From the NCBI RefSeq assembly GCF_003182155.1, contig NZ_QGTG01000010.1:1-64000 (forward strand): DNA of 64,000 nt, written 5' to 3'. Within the stretch, counting starts at the first letter, position 1. Each line of letters opens with the position of its first letter. Position numbers and translations under genes: made by a program. The stretch comes from Chitinophaga sp. S165. Lineage in GTDB: Bacteria; Bacteroidota; Bacteroidia; Chitinophagales; Chitinophagaceae. This document shows, piece after piece, positions 53,965 to 63,975 of the stretch. The notes under the pieces were generated by a model. That model saw only the letters and a list, made by a program, of their open reading frames with translations. It had not been told where the DNA came from and did not search any database.

Positions 53965-54723
53965 TCAGAAGCGGGCGATTAAAATGATCCGTTTGAAAGA
54001 ATAGATCATAGGGGATGCAGGAAAAGACTGGGCTATTCTGTCTTTGAACACGCGCGCAAAGTCTGATCGCAGCGGCTCCTGCAGCCTTTCCATATATGGC
54101 TCCAGGGCAGAACCTGCAATAAACTCATACAGCGTTTCTACAGATCCAGCTATGATCGGATAAACTTTCTGATACACGACCACATCTTCCGCGCCATTAC
54201 TGATCAGTAACCTCGTATATTCATCCAGTGACAGTACCGGCGAATGCCGGATCGATGCTTCCAGCAGCTCATGGAATGGTTTTTCATGTACCAGTTTATA
54301 AAGGAGCTGGTTAAGGATATTCTCCTTTTGCGATGGCATCTGTATGGCCAACTGACCTCCCGGCAATAGCTTCTCAATAATCCGCGGAAAAAGTGTAGCA
54401 TGGTCCTCTACCCATTGCAACGAGGCATTGGCTACGATAGCGTCCCACTTATCCGGCAGCGCTAGCTGCTCTTCAACAGACCGCTGCTCAAAAGAGATAT
54501 TCTCCTGATTTGGGACCTTTGCCAACATCTCCGCAGATGTGTCAATACCAAGTACCCTACTTACCGGGAACTTATCAGCAAGCACTTTTGTCAGTTCTCC
54601 GGTTCCGCACCCGAGATCGATCATACTCATGCCTTGCTTTGCATGAATATCTCTGATAAGGTCGTAAAAGGGTGCATACCTTATTTCCTTGAACTTGTTG
54701 TATACATCGGGATTCCAGGGCAT
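53965..54723 (-). CDS. Trans-aconitate 2-methyltransferase-like SAM methyltransferase
   Basis: The 252-residue class I methyltransferase has the SAM motif MIDLGCGTGELTKVLADKF (about 35-53), IDTSAEMLAKV and IVANASLQWVEDHATLF. This layout is that of Tam-like enzymes that methylate trans-aconitate or related acids. It is upstream of the DsbA-like gene on the same strand, separated by the 36-base palindrome, so it may be a separate unit. Substrate not certain. Confidence 0.82.
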   Translation of the reverse strand: MPWNPDVYNKFKEIRYAPFYDLIRDIHAKQGMSMIDLGCGTGELTKVLADKFPVSRVLGIDTSAEMLAKVPNQENISFEQRSVEEQLALPDKWDAIVANASLQWVEDHATLFPRIIEKLLPGGQLAIQMPSQKENILNQLLYKLVHEKPFHELLEASIRHSPVLSLDEYTRLLISNGAEDVVVYQKVYPIIAGSVETLYEFIAGSALEPYMERLQEPLRSDFARVFKDRIAQSFPASPMIYSFKRIILIARF

Positions 54724-55012
54724 ATATATAATTTTTTATCGGGAGATAGTATTATAAATAAAGTATTCCATCCTGCTGGTGCCTGTGTTCATCTTCCAAG
54801 CGATCTCACCGGAAACGAATACCTGCCAATGTTAACTTCCATACGGCAGGTCGAAAATCCCCCCTTATAATGTCGTATCCACCCTCCTTCAAAATCCAAT
54901 TTTCCAGCCATCTTTGTCGTGTCGAAGCTAATCGATAAACAAGTGGAGCAGCGACCACTCTAAAAACGGGCGAAGCCGAAAAGCCAGATGAGTAGGAGCA
55001 AAAATACATCTT

Positions 55013-55462
55013 ATGTCAAACAATTCCGTTTCACTGCACAGGGTTCTCAAGACAACTCCGGAAAAGGTATATCGCGCATTTACTGAAGCTCCGGCAATCG
55101 CTTCATGGTTACCTCCTTATGGGTTCATTTGTACTGTACATGAAATGAATGCAGTTACCGGAGGTACTTTTAAAATGTCATTTCAAAACTTTACCACCGG
55201 CAACGGCCATTCATTTGGCGGCACATATGTGGAACTCAAACCTAATGAGTTCTTGAAATACACTGACAAATTTGATGATCCCAATCTGCCAGGAGAAATG
55301 ATCACCACTGTCTCGCTCAAAAAAAATATTGCAGGCACAGAAATAAAGATAACCCAGGAAGGTATACCAGCTATGATCCCGGCAGAAATGTGTTATCTCG
55401 GCTGGCAGGAATCACTGGAAAAGCTTGCGAAGCTAGTAGAGCCTGAAATACCAGATGCCTGA
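55013..55462 (+). CDS. SRPBCC/AHSA1-family protein
   Basis: The 149-residue protein is a START-like helix-grip domain. It starts SLHRVLKTTPEKVYRAFTE, continues WLPPYGFICTVHEMNA and ends with GWQESLEKLAKLVEPEIP, all typical of AHSA1/SRPBCC proteins. These bind small hydrophobic ligands or act as stress proteins. Role unknown. It is followed by a strong terminator. Confidence 0.85.
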   Translation: MSNNSVSLHRVLKTTPEKVYRAFTEAPAIASWLPPYGFICTVHEMNAVTGGTFKMSFQNFTTGNGHSFGGTYVELKPNEFLKYTDKFDDPNLPGEMITTVSLKKNIAGTEIKITQEGIPAMIPAEMCYLGWQESLEKLAKLVEPEIPDA

Positions 55463-55496
55463 TGCTGTTTCAAGCTTACTTCATTGCACAAAATTA

Positions 55497-55525
55497 AGAC
55501 GCCGGAGACCATATCTCCGGCGTCT
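55497..55525. terminator. Hairpin terminator
   Basis: AGACGCCGGAGA pairs perfectly with TCTCCGGCGTCT around CCATA, after the SRPBCC gene and facing the VWA gene. The T run is weak. Confidence 0.7.
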
Positions 55526-55609
55526 ATCGTTTCATACTAACATAATCATATTATGTCCCCCTGTATTGTCCTATGCAATCCTCCTTCAGACAAAATCTGA
55601 CCGCGTCAT

Positions 55610-57571
55610 TTACTCACTCTTATCAGCCGCTGAAGTATTGTCATTACTAAGTACCATCGCCTTTTTGATCATTTGTATAAACTCTGCTCTGTATCCTTCC
55701 TTATCTTCACCCTTCGCTCCCTCTGCAAGAGATAATGCCTGTTTATAATTCGCCTGACCTTTATGACTGGAATTCCGCAGCAATAATCCAAATGTTGCTA
55801 CAGCGGCAGTTATCCTGAAATCATCTGACGCCTGGTAGATGTTTTGAGGCTTCCAGGACATCAGTTCGCTGATCAACTTACTCGAATCAACCCGTGGTTG
55901 CTTATAACGTAGTTTTACTGTCAGCACTTCTCCGGTATATCCGTTGGAAAGGACCTGCTGTTGATACTTCAGTGTATCCACCTCCGGTTTCCCTTTTTTA
56001 CTCTTATTACCTGCAGGGATGATCTCGTATAATGCTGTTACAGTATGGCCAACACCCATATCACCGGCATCCTTCTTATCATCATTGAAATCTCTATCGT
56101 GCAGCAATCTGTTCTCATATCCTATCAGGCGGTATGACTGCACATACTTAGGATTAAACTCCAGTTGTAATTTCACATCTTTAGCAATGGTGAATAGTGT
56201 GCCACTGAATTCTGTCACAAAAATGCGGCGGGCTTCTTCAAAGTTGTCAATATAGGCATAATTGCCATTGCCTTTATCTGCCAGCAGTTCCAGTTTGGAA
56301 TCTTTATAATTGCCCATACCGAACCCTAATACTGACAAATAGATACCACTGTTCCGCTGACTTTCTATGAGCTTCTCGAGTTCCTTGTTATCAGACACAC
56401 CTACATTGAAATCTCCATCAGTAGCAAGAATGATCCTGTTGTTACCATTTTTAATAAGTGCGTCAGCCGCGGTTTTGTATGCCAGCTGAATACCTTCTCC
56501 TCCGGCAGTTGAGCCTCCGGCCTCCAGGTCTTCTAATGCATCCAGGATCTTCTTTTTCTCACTGCCCGATGTAGACGGAAGCACAACTCCCGCGGCACCT
56601 GCATATACCACAATGGCTACTTTATCGGATGGCCGTAATTGCTGTACCAATACCTTAAGCGCCTGTTTTACAAGAGGCAATTTGTTCTCCGTACTCATAG
56701 AACCGGATACGTCAAGTAGAAATACGATATTGGCTGCAGGAAGGTTCTCCAAAGGTATTTCCTTCGCCTTCAGTCCTATCTTCACGAGCTGGTGCGCAGG
56801 CTCCCACGGACAGCTGGCCATATCTGTATATATTGCAACAGGGTCGTTACCAGCCGGACTTTTATAGTTGTAGTCGAAATAATTGATCAACTCTTCAATC
56901 CTTACTGCATCTGCTGGCGGCAAATTTCCATTGTTGAGAAATCTGCGGACATTTGAATATGCTGCCTTGTCAACATCTATTGAAAAAGTACTCAAAGGCT
57001 TATCTTTAGTGGAATGAAAATCATTTTCACTGATCGCTCCATAATCTTCTTCATTCGCTATCGCCGCATTACCCTTTATTCCCTGAGATCTCACTTTTAT
57101 CTTACGTGCCCGGAAATGCCCGTCACCTGGAGGTATATCTACACCTGACACTCTTCCGGATAATTGACCGGCTGGTACTGGTTGTCCCGCAGGAATTGTA
57201 GATACACTGTAGCCTAAAGGCTGCTGGTTTCTTTTGATCCCCCCTGCTGTTATAATAACGTCCCGTAATTCTTTTTGATCAGGCTGCATTATTACAACGA
57301 GCGTATCCAATTTTGCATTGACCGCTATTTCCTGTCTTATACATCCGATAAAGGAAAATTCCAGTGTAACATTTCCATTCGGGAGTGTGATGGTAAATCT
57401 TCCAAGCTCGTTTGTAGTAGCGCCTTTAGATGTGCCCTTGATTACCACAGATGCTCCCGGAAGAGGATCCCGGTTGCTATCCATTACAATGCCTTTAAAC
57501 GTACGTTGTGCATGTACCTGTAGACTTATTAACCCCGCCAGTAACAAAAAAAAGTACTTTACTTTATTCAT
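55610..57571 (-). CDS. VWA-domain protein with carboxypeptidase-regulatory-like and SusC-plug-like N-terminus
   Basis: The 653-residue protein has a signal peptide (to about residue 22) and a carboxypeptidase-regulatory-like domain (23-98). Next comes an ITAGGIKRNQQPLGYSVSTI segment that matches the start of SusC/RagA TonB-dependent receptor plugs, then a low-complexity linker. YfbK-type VWA sequence follows: TFSIDVDKAAYSNVRRFLN (195-213), MIDAS DVSGSMS (287-293) and a C-terminal DUF3520-like domain. It is probably an exported metal-ion-dependent adhesion or assembly protein. The receptor-like join is unusual because no beta-barrel follows. It lies upstream of nothing in the same operon; a related protein is at 57688. 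Confidence 0.8.
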   Translation of the reverse strand: MNKVKYFFLLLAGLISLQVHAQRTFKGIVMDSNRDPLPGASVVIKGTSKGATTNELGRFTITLPNGNVTLEFSFIGCIRQEIAVNAKLDTLVVIMQPDQKELRDVIITAGGIKRNQQPLGYSVSTIPAGQPVPAGQLSGRVSGVDIPPGDGHFRARKIKVRSQGIKGNAAIANEEDYGAISENDFHSTKDKPLSTFSIDVDKAAYSNVRRFLNNGNLPPADAVRIEELINYFDYNYKSPAGNDPVAIYTDMASCPWEPAHQLVKIGLKAKEIPLENLPAANIVFLLDVSGSMSTENKLPLVKQALKVLVQQLRPSDKVAIVVYAGAAGVVLPSTSGSEKKKILDALEDLEAGGSTAGGEGIQLAYKTAADALIKNGNNRIILATDGDFNVGVSDNKELEKLIESQRNSGIYLSVLGFGMGNYKDSKLELLADKGNGNYAYIDNFEEARRIFVTEFSGTLFTIAKDVKLQLEFNPKYVQSYRLIGYENRLLHDRDFNDDKKDAGDMGVGHTVTALYEIIPAGNKSKKGKPEVDTLKYQQQVLSNGYTGEVLTVKLRYKQPRVDSSKLISELMSWKPQNIYQASDDFRITAAVATFGLLLRNSSHKGQANYKQALSLAEGAKGEDKEGYRAEFIQMIKKAMVLSNDNTSAADKSE

Positions 57572-57687
57572 TCGGTATAGTTTGGAATATGATGCCAGTC
57601 TTTTTAATTTTCCATAAACATATGGAATAATACAACATGGTTAATAAAGCGTTTAAGCTTCAGCGCATTAAAAATGTTTGTACTCTT

Positions 57688-58467
57688 CTATTCTACATTG
57701 TACTTTTCCTTTTTCCGGAAGATCTGGGTAAGCCTATGCCACCAGTTAGCATGGTGGACCGTTGTACGGGATATACATCTTACCACACCGGTAGTGTAAC
57801 CACCTTTTCTATAGGGTACGGACGACACCACGTCTACTTCCCTGAGGATATTCAAACTTCTCTTTAAGCTTATTGTATAAGGCAAGATATTCGACGAATC
57901 GAGCCTGAATGCTATCTCATCATAACCAATGCAGCTTATTCGGAAAACGGGTGATCTGTCAGAAACTGACTCCGGAATATTTAATTTGAAATGACCTGTT
58001 TCATCGGAAGTACACCCTGTCGCTGTACCTTTTAATAGTATTGTTACATGGGGCAAGCCATCTCCGCTTGCAGCATCAATAATCCGTCCTTCAATACTTG
58101 CGGGTAAATGCATCTCAAAAGCGTTGGTTACTGAAGCCGTGATATTTGTAACATGCTGCGCCTTTCCTACTTCGGGAATAATGGCGCTCAGTAAGGTTAC
58201 CAACAGCGCCATAGGAAAGAATGGCCTCGATGGTTTGGGCGGCTGTATGATAAGACGGTCCAATTGACGATCATCAAAACGTCCGCAACCACCCTTTCCC
58301 ACCGTACTCAGTGTTTGTAGGATCTCATAGTCAGACATTGCAGAAAAATCGATCACTTTCTTCTGACAGCTCAGACAAAAACGTCCGTCATTTTCAGGAA
58401 GCATTTCGTTCCAGGCTTCCGTACAAGGTTCTGGTATATTAATTTTCAACGACTTGCAATTACCCAT
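57688..58467 (-). CDS. Carboxypeptidase-regulatory-like membrane protein with Cys motif
   Basis: The 259-residue protein begins with MGNCKSLKINIPEPC and contains GRFCLSCQKKVIDFSAMSD (29-47), a Cys-x2-Cys arrangement common at the start of Bacteroidota proteins and possibly metal binding. One membrane helix follows (about 85-103), then a carboxypeptidase-regulatory-like domain (SIEGRIIDAASGDGLPHVTI, ending near 215). It precedes the VWA gene on the same strand (116-base gap) and may be co-expressed. A structural or sensory role at the envelope is inferred. Confidence 0.68.
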   Translation of the reverse strand: MGNCKSLKINIPEPCTEAWNEMLPENDGRFCLSCQKKVIDFSAMSDYEILQTLSTVGKGGCGRFDDRQLDRLIIQPPKPSRPFFPMALLVTLLSAIIPEVGKAQHVTNITASVTNAFEMHLPASIEGRIIDAASGDGLPHVTILLKGTATGCTSDETGHFKLNIPESVSDRSPVFRISCIGYDEIAFRLDSSNILPYTISLKRSLNILREVDVVSSVPYRKGGYTTGVVRCISRTTVHHANWWHRLTQIFRKKEKYNVE

Positions 58468-58727
58468 AACTGATCATATTTTGGTTTCGTCTCCATGATG
58501 CAGCTTCAGAAGTGATTCCATAAGCCGGATATTTAAATTCTTAATACCCAAATTTTCGATATTATCGAAATCTGACCCGACTGGCATTGACCGTCATCAA
58601 ACACTACCCGAATCACCTTTAAACATATTGCAACACCATTCATGTCAGTCTTAGACAACCTCTAATCGCTCCCTTCCATGCGTTCCTCAGATTATGGTAA
58701 TTTTATATCTCATCAAATTCATCACTG

Positions 58728-59483
58728 ATGGCAAAACAAATATCCATCATTCCTTTTACCGGCAAACTCGGTAACCTTATAGGTTATGAGCGCAATGGCC
58801 AATACTTCCTGCGCAGCATGCCCGAAACAGTACGGCAAACAGCTGCTACCCGGCGCGCAGCCCGCCGCTTCGGCCTGGCCAGCAGGAAAGGCGCCCTTAT
58901 CCGGCATGCATTCTATGGCGACCTGGATATCCGTTGTGATAACGGCCATATCAATCGCCTCAATAAGGCCCTCATTGCGGCCGGTAGTAATTATGCCGCT
59001 ATAAAAGGCTTCCGGTTCAATCAGCATGCTGGGATAGATCGCTTCTTTACCGTAGCGCCTAAACTCTTCAGGAATAACACATTGCATATTCCGCCTCAAA
59101 CCCTGGCCCGACACAAAGGCATTACTGCCTTAGAAGTAAAAGTAATTGCAGCCAGTTTCTCATTCACATCACACCAGGTGAGCAGTGCAGAAGTTGTTAT
59201 ACTGAAGATTGACGCCAACAAGCCCTTCGAAGGAATAAACGTCCCGTTGGATGTAACCGGAGACGGAACACTTGTAGTGACCCTCCAGGTAAGAGGTATG
59301 CACGAAGATGGCTCATCCTGCAACAGGCAATACCTGGCAGCCGATATTATCGCCGTGACTGAGCAACAGGCTCCGGGTTCCCTTAATAAGCCTAAATATC
59401 CACAGGTCGGCGTATTGCCGTCCCGGACAGCTCCGTACAATACAGATGCACACGCATCTCAGTCTGTAATTCAACGGGAATAA
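58728..59483 (+). CDS. DUF6266-like protein
   Basis: The 251-residue protein starts with PFTGKLGNLIGYERNGQYFLR, then ETVRQTAATRRAARRFGLAS, and ends in alternating strands. The head matches my memory of DUF6266 proteins of Bacteroidota and is similar to the shorter protein at 11962. There is no signal peptide and no catalytic motif. DUF6266 function is unknown to me. Confidence 0.6.
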   Translation: MAKQISIIPFTGKLGNLIGYERNGQYFLRSMPETVRQTAATRRAARRFGLASRKGALIRHAFYGDLDIRCDNGHINRLNKALIAAGSNYAAIKGFRFNQHAGIDRFFTVAPKLFRNNTLHIPPQTLARHKGITALEVKVIAASFSFTSHQVSSAEVVILKIDANKPFEGINVPLDVTGDGTLVVTLQVRGMHEDGSSCNRQYLAADIIAVTEQQAPGSLNKPKYPQVGVLPSRTAPYNTDAHASQSVIQRE

Positions 59484-59729
59484 ATGCAGCCTTCAGAGAT
59501 GAATTTTGCTGAATAAAACTTTATGCCCTCTTCCTTTGAATATGAATTATATTTCTTTCTATAACCTCAGTATCATACTGTAGCTCTCCTCCCATTGCCA
59601 ATTCACACGCCGACACATCTTCCCGTTAAATCCACCCGCCACTATACAACAGAAGATCAATACCAGATCAACTCCACCTATCCTCCATGTTTATCCCTAC
59701 CTCATAGGCATTTTGTAACAACGTCCCCC

Positions 59730-60476
59730 CTACGACCGGCCTGCAAAAACTTTATCCAGTCTTTCCTTTCGGGACCAATCAAATATAAATGGCGGCAGCA
59801 CAATGTCTGTCCCATGAAGCTTACATACATACCATTCTAAATAGCTCTTCATACTTTGTTGATAAAAGTCCAGCCAGTATTTATAATTTTCAGGCACTGG
59901 TCTTACCGGCCCATATAAGCGTCCCGTAAAGCTCTTTCCGCCTATCTCCCAGGTGGAAATATGCGGTATCTCAGGCAAGTTAAGTTCTTCATTATACCGA
60001 TCAATGATGTAATCAACGCGCTCCTTACTTTTATTCCACCATTCTAAAACATTATCTTCATTCCAATACTGGCTCCCATCAATATAATACGAACCAAAAG
60101 CATCGACCATTCCTGCAATCGCGGTTGCTTTAAGTTCTTCTTTTGTGAAAGGCTGTTTAAAGATGACTTCACGATAATCCTCATCTCCACCAACATTGTT
60201 TATCGCCTCAATTTGGCCGGTTCCGCAGTTGTCTGTACATGTTGTATAAATTGGACCGGGAGTGTTCAGCCAATGTATATCCTGAAAACAACCAGATCCG
60301 AAGTCCCCCTCCTCTCCAATAAAATCCCGTAATGCCATGAGATCAATTGAGGGTTTAAAAAGTATCTCTTCTATATCAGCAGAAGGCGCCATCAGTTTTG
60401 CATTAAGATTTGAATTGCCTAAAGTTACAAAATATGCACTGCGTACATCCACTATATACGCTACGTACACACACAT
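59730..60476 (-). CDS. Hypothetical cytoplasmic protein
   Basis: The 248-residue protein has no signal peptide. Recognisable stretches are DIHWLNTPGPIYTTCTDNCGTGQ (short blocks), AGMVDAFGSYYIDGSQYWNED and GRLYGPVRPVPENYKYWLDFYQ, rich in aromatic residues. It resembles ferredoxin- or immunity-type proteins only loosely, so I give no family. An internal Met (28 codons later, at 60392) could be the true start. It stands alone. Confidence 0.55.
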   Translation of the reverse strand: MCVYVAYIVDVRSAYFVTLGNSNLNAKLMAPSADIEEILFKPSIDLMALRDFIGEEGDFGSGCFQDIHWLNTPGPIYTTCTDNCGTGQIEAINNVGGDEDYREVIFKQPFTKEELKATAIAGMVDAFGSYYIDGSQYWNEDNVLEWWNKSKERVDYIIDRYNEELNLPEIPHISTWEIGGKSFTGRLYGPVRPVPENYKYWLDFYQQSMKSYLEWYVCKLHGTDIVLPPFIFDWSRKERLDKVFAGRS

Positions 60477-60730
60477 TATCTGGGTTCGAATAGTAGCACC
60501 GAACCGAGGGCTTATCTATGCCAGCACCTTCCCCTGATCCAACTGCTATAAAGCAATACCCAATACAGAGGCCGGTTTCTCGAATTAGCCTGCCGGGAAT
60601 ATAAACTGTCGGATCAATTTTTCACAACCTCTATCATCTTCATATCATGCCCCGATATAATTACAATCGCAGGGAATTAAACTACATTTATACAGATAAC
60701 CCTAGATTTCACCATTAATCTAAACCACAC

Positions 60731-63700
60731 ATGAGCAAAGTTTTACTATTTGTCACTGCATTGCTATGCAGTACAATGTCGTATGCGCAGGATTACTGGA
60801 GGCCGCACACAGACGCCGCCAGGATCACCACCGACAAAGCTGTAGCCCGGCTTGCATTCCCTGCTAACTTCAAATTGTTCGACCTTAATCTTGCCCCTTT
60901 AAGGAACGAAGTATTCAGAGCTGTAGGCAATACATCAGCACATACAGTTATTTCTCTGCCTAATGCAGACGGACAGATCGAACAATTCGAAATCGTAGAA
61001 GCATCTAATTTCGAGCCTGCATTACAGGCTAAATTTCCGGAAATAAGATCATTCTCCGGAAAAGGTATCACCGACAAACATGCCACATTAAAGTTGAGCG
61101 TTTCCCCACAGGGAATACAATCAATGGTCTTCCGTACAGGAAAGGAAAATGAATTCATTGAACCTTATTCTGCCGACCACACTGTTTACACGGTATTCAA
61201 AAAACAACCGAAAACCTTACCATGGAAGTGTTCTACACCGGAACAAAAACTGGCAACCGATATTGCCAGGCAGTTGCCTGACGTGAATGCCAGATCAACC
61301 GGCGATATGAAAACACTGCGGCTGGCCCAATCGGTTACTGCTGAATACTCGAATTACTTCGGCGCTACAAGCCCTTCTCAGATCTCATTGGTGCTGGCAG
61401 CTATCAATGCCACGCTTACACGTTCCAATGGTGTTTATGAAAAGGACCTGGCCATCCATCTTAACCTGATCGCGGCAAGCACCAAAGTGATCTTTTTCAA
61501 TCCTTCATCAGATCCATATTCTGCTGCCAATCAAGGTGCCGGTGGAGCATGGAACGGCGAGTTACAGAATACGTTGACAGATTCTATCGGTGAGGCGAAC
61601 TATGACATCGGTCACCTGTTCGGTGCATCCGGCGGCGGCGGTAACGCTGGTTGTATAGGTTGTATCTGCGTCAACAATCAGAAAGGAAGTGGCTTCACTT
61701 CCCCTGCCGATGCGATTCCACAGGGCGATAATTTCGATATCGACTATGTCGTGCATGAAGTAGGCCATCAGTTAGGTGCTAATCATACCTTCTCTATGGG
61801 CAACGAAGGTACAGGCGTAAATGTGGAACCTGGTTCAGGTATCACTATCATGGGTTATGCAGGTATCACCAGCCAGGACCTGGCGCCACATTCCATTGAC
61901 ATTTTTCATGCAGCTTCCATTGGACAGATCCAATCTAATCTGTCAGGAAAGACCTGTCCGGTAACCACCGTTATATCCGGCAATAACGCAACACCTGTTG
62001 TCAATGCCGGTGGTAACTTTACTATTCCTATCAGCACCCCGTTTGCTCTCACAGGTTCAGCTACTGATGCCAATGCAGGCGATGTGCTGACTTATTGCTG
62101 GGAGCAAAGAGATAATGCTACATCATCACAAACAGGAAACAGTAGTGTCGCCAGCCCTACCAAAACAACCGGTCCTAACTGGATATCATATGCCCCTACT
62201 ACATCACCAACAAGGTACTTCCCTAAACTGGCCACCATACTTGCAGGTGGCTTAGTATCCGGTCCATTACCCGGAGGAGATGCTGTAGCTAATACAGAGG
62301 CATTGAGCTCCGTTGCCAGGACTTTGAACTTCCGCTTAACCGTAAGGGATAATGCTCCTTATAGTTCTACAGCACCTGTAAGTATCGGTCAGACCAATTT
62401 TGCTGATATGATAGTAACTGTCAGCAGTTCTTCTGGTCCTTTCGCAGTAACTGCTCCTAACACAGGTGTAACCTGGGCCGGTAATTCATCTCAAACAATC
62501 ACATGGAGCGTAGCTAACACAACCGCTTCACCAGTTAGTTGTGCCAATGTAAAAATCTCCATCTCTACAGATGGTGGTAATACATTCAGCACATTAGTGG
62601 CAAGCACCCCTAATGATGGTAGCGAAGCGGTAACCATTCCGAATACAGCCACTACCACAGCAAGAATAAAAGTGGAAGCTGTAGGAAATATTTTCTTTGA
62701 TATTTCCAATGCTAACTTCACCATCACATCCGGCTCTTCCTGTGCTTCTCCGGCAGGTCTGACCGCTTCTGCAATCACCACTACATCTGCTACAGTTGGA
62801 TGGACACCAGTAAGTGGCGCAGTATCATATGATGTAGATTATAAGTCAACTACATCTTCAACCTGGATCAATGCTGCAACAGCTACAACAGCTGTTTCTG
62901 TGGGCTTAACAGGTCTTACGTCCGGCACTACTTACGATTACAGGGTAAGAACTAATTGCAGCAGTGGCAGCAGTACTTATTCAGCTTCACAGTTTACAAC
63001 CACTCCACTGGTAACCTGCGGTACGCCAACCGGCTTAAACAGCACTACTGTAACAACTGCAGGTGCCAGCGTCAGCTGGACAGCCGTAAGCGGTGCATTG
63101 AGTTACGATGTGGACTACAAAGCTAATTCATCATCAACATGGACCAATGCTGTAACAGGTACCGGTTCTACATCGGCTACTTTAAGCGGATTAACATCTG
63201 GTACATTATATGACTGGAGAGTAAGAGCTACTTGTTCAGGTGGTAACGGTGCATATGCTACAGCACAATTCACTACCCTGACTACGACCTGTGCAAATAC
63301 ATTGGATAATTCAACCAATGGTACAACTGGTGGCGCTGCAACCATTCCATTTAATACCGATGTTACAGGTCTCATCACACCAAGCGGCGATATCGATCAT
63401 TATAAGTTCGTAATCAGCTCCCGTGGCAGTATTACTATCACATTGCGCACACTGCCTGGCGACTATGACCTGAAACTGCTGAACAGCGCAGGTAACCAGG
63501 TTGCTATTTCCCAGTTAGGCGGCACAAGCAATGAAACGATTACCAGGACCGTTAATCCGGGCACTTATTATGCACAGGTGTTTGGTTACAATGGCGCCAA
63601 TAGTTCTACCTCTTGTTATACATTACGTGTACAATTAGGTACTGCCAGCCGTAACGCTGAAGAAGCTATCACCACCGAAGCACAAAAAGTGATCGTATTC

Positions 63701-63919
63701 CCGAACCCTGCCAAAGACCTGGTGAATATCAACCTCACAGGATTCAAAGGAAAATCAGAGGTGAGCATATTCGATGTAAGCGGCCGTGTGGTACTGCGTC
63801 GTGAAATGAATGCGGTTAACACACAACTCGATATCTCTGCATTACCTGCAGGTGTCTATATGGTAAGGATTAAGAATGGAGCAAAAGATGTAAGTATGAC
63901 GAAGATCATTAAACAATAA
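60731..63919 (+). CDS. T9SS-exported reprolysin-like metallopeptidase with FN3 and PPC domains
   Basis: The 1062-residue secreted protease has a signal peptide (to about residue 20), a propeptide-like region and a metzincin core with the zinc motif HEVGHQLGANH (342-352) and a downstream IMGYAG Met-turn. An Ig-like segment follows (about 410-660), then two fibronectin type III domains (about 675-855). Next is a pre-peptidase C-terminal domain (about 857-972) and a type IX sorting domain with VFPNPAKDLVNI and GVYMVRIKNG. It would be secreted and attached to or released from the cell surface to degrade extracellular protein. It is monocistronic, closed by a strong terminator. Confidence 0.92.
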   Translation: MSKVLLFVTALLCSTMSYAQDYWRPHTDAARITTDKAVARLAFPANFKLFDLNLAPLRNEVFRAVGNTSAHTVISLPNADGQIEQFEIVEASNFEPALQAKFPEIRSFSGKGITDKHATLKLSVSPQGIQSMVFRTGKENEFIEPYSADHTVYTVFKKQPKTLPWKCSTPEQKLATDIARQLPDVNARSTGDMKTLRLAQSVTAEYSNYFGATSPSQISLVLAAINATLTRSNGVYEKDLAIHLNLIAASTKVIFFNPSSDPYSAANQGAGGAWNGELQNTLTDSIGEANYDIGHLFGASGGGGNAGCIGCICVNNQKGSGFTSPADAIPQGDNFDIDYVVHEVGHQLGANHTFSMGNEGTGVNVEPGSGITIMGYAGITSQDLAPHSIDIFHAASIGQIQSNLSGKTCPVTTVISGNNATPVVNAGGNFTIPISTPFALTGSATDANAGDVLTYCWEQRDNATSSQTGNSSVASPTKTTGPNWISYAPTTSPTRYFPKLATILAGGLVSGPLPGGDAVANTEALSSVARTLNFRLTVRDNAPYSSTAPVSIGQTNFADMIVTVSSSSGPFAVTAPNTGVTWAGNSSQTITWSVANTTASPVSCANVKISISTDGGNTFSTLVASTPNDGSEAVTIPNTATTTARIKVEAVGNIFFDISNANFTITSGSSCASPAGLTASAITTTSATVGWTPVSGAVSYDVDYKSTTSSTWINAATATTAVSVGLTGLTSGTTYDYRVRTNCSSGSSTYSASQFTTTPLVTCGTPTGLNSTTVTTAGASVSWTAVSGALSYDVDYKANSSSTWTNAVTGTGSTSATLSGLTSGTLYDWRVRATCSGGNGAYATAQFTTLTTTCANTLDNSTNGTTGGAATIPFNTDVTGLITPSGDIDHYKFVISSRGSITITLRTLPGDYDLKLLNSAGNQVAISQLGGTSNETITRTVNPGTYYAQVFGYNGANSSTSCYTLRVQLGTASRNAEEAITTEAQKVIVFPNPAKDLVNINLTGFKGKSEVSIFDVSGRVVLRREMNAVNTQLDISALPAGVYMVRIKNGAKDVSMTKIIKQ

Positions 63920-63939
63920 AAACAAGTACAGAATAAAAT

Positions 63940-63975
63940 AAAAAAGCCAGTGCCTTTCCAGGCACTGGCTTTTTT
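63940..63975. terminator. Strong hairpin terminator
   Basis: AAAAAAGCCAGTGCC pairs with GGCACTGGCTTTTTT around TTTCCA, 20 bases after the protease stop codon. Confidence 0.9.

Noticed and set aside
54806..55009. 67-codon minus-strand frame between the methyltransferase and SRPBCC genes
   Set aside because: No motif, and it lies in the promoter region of both neighbours.
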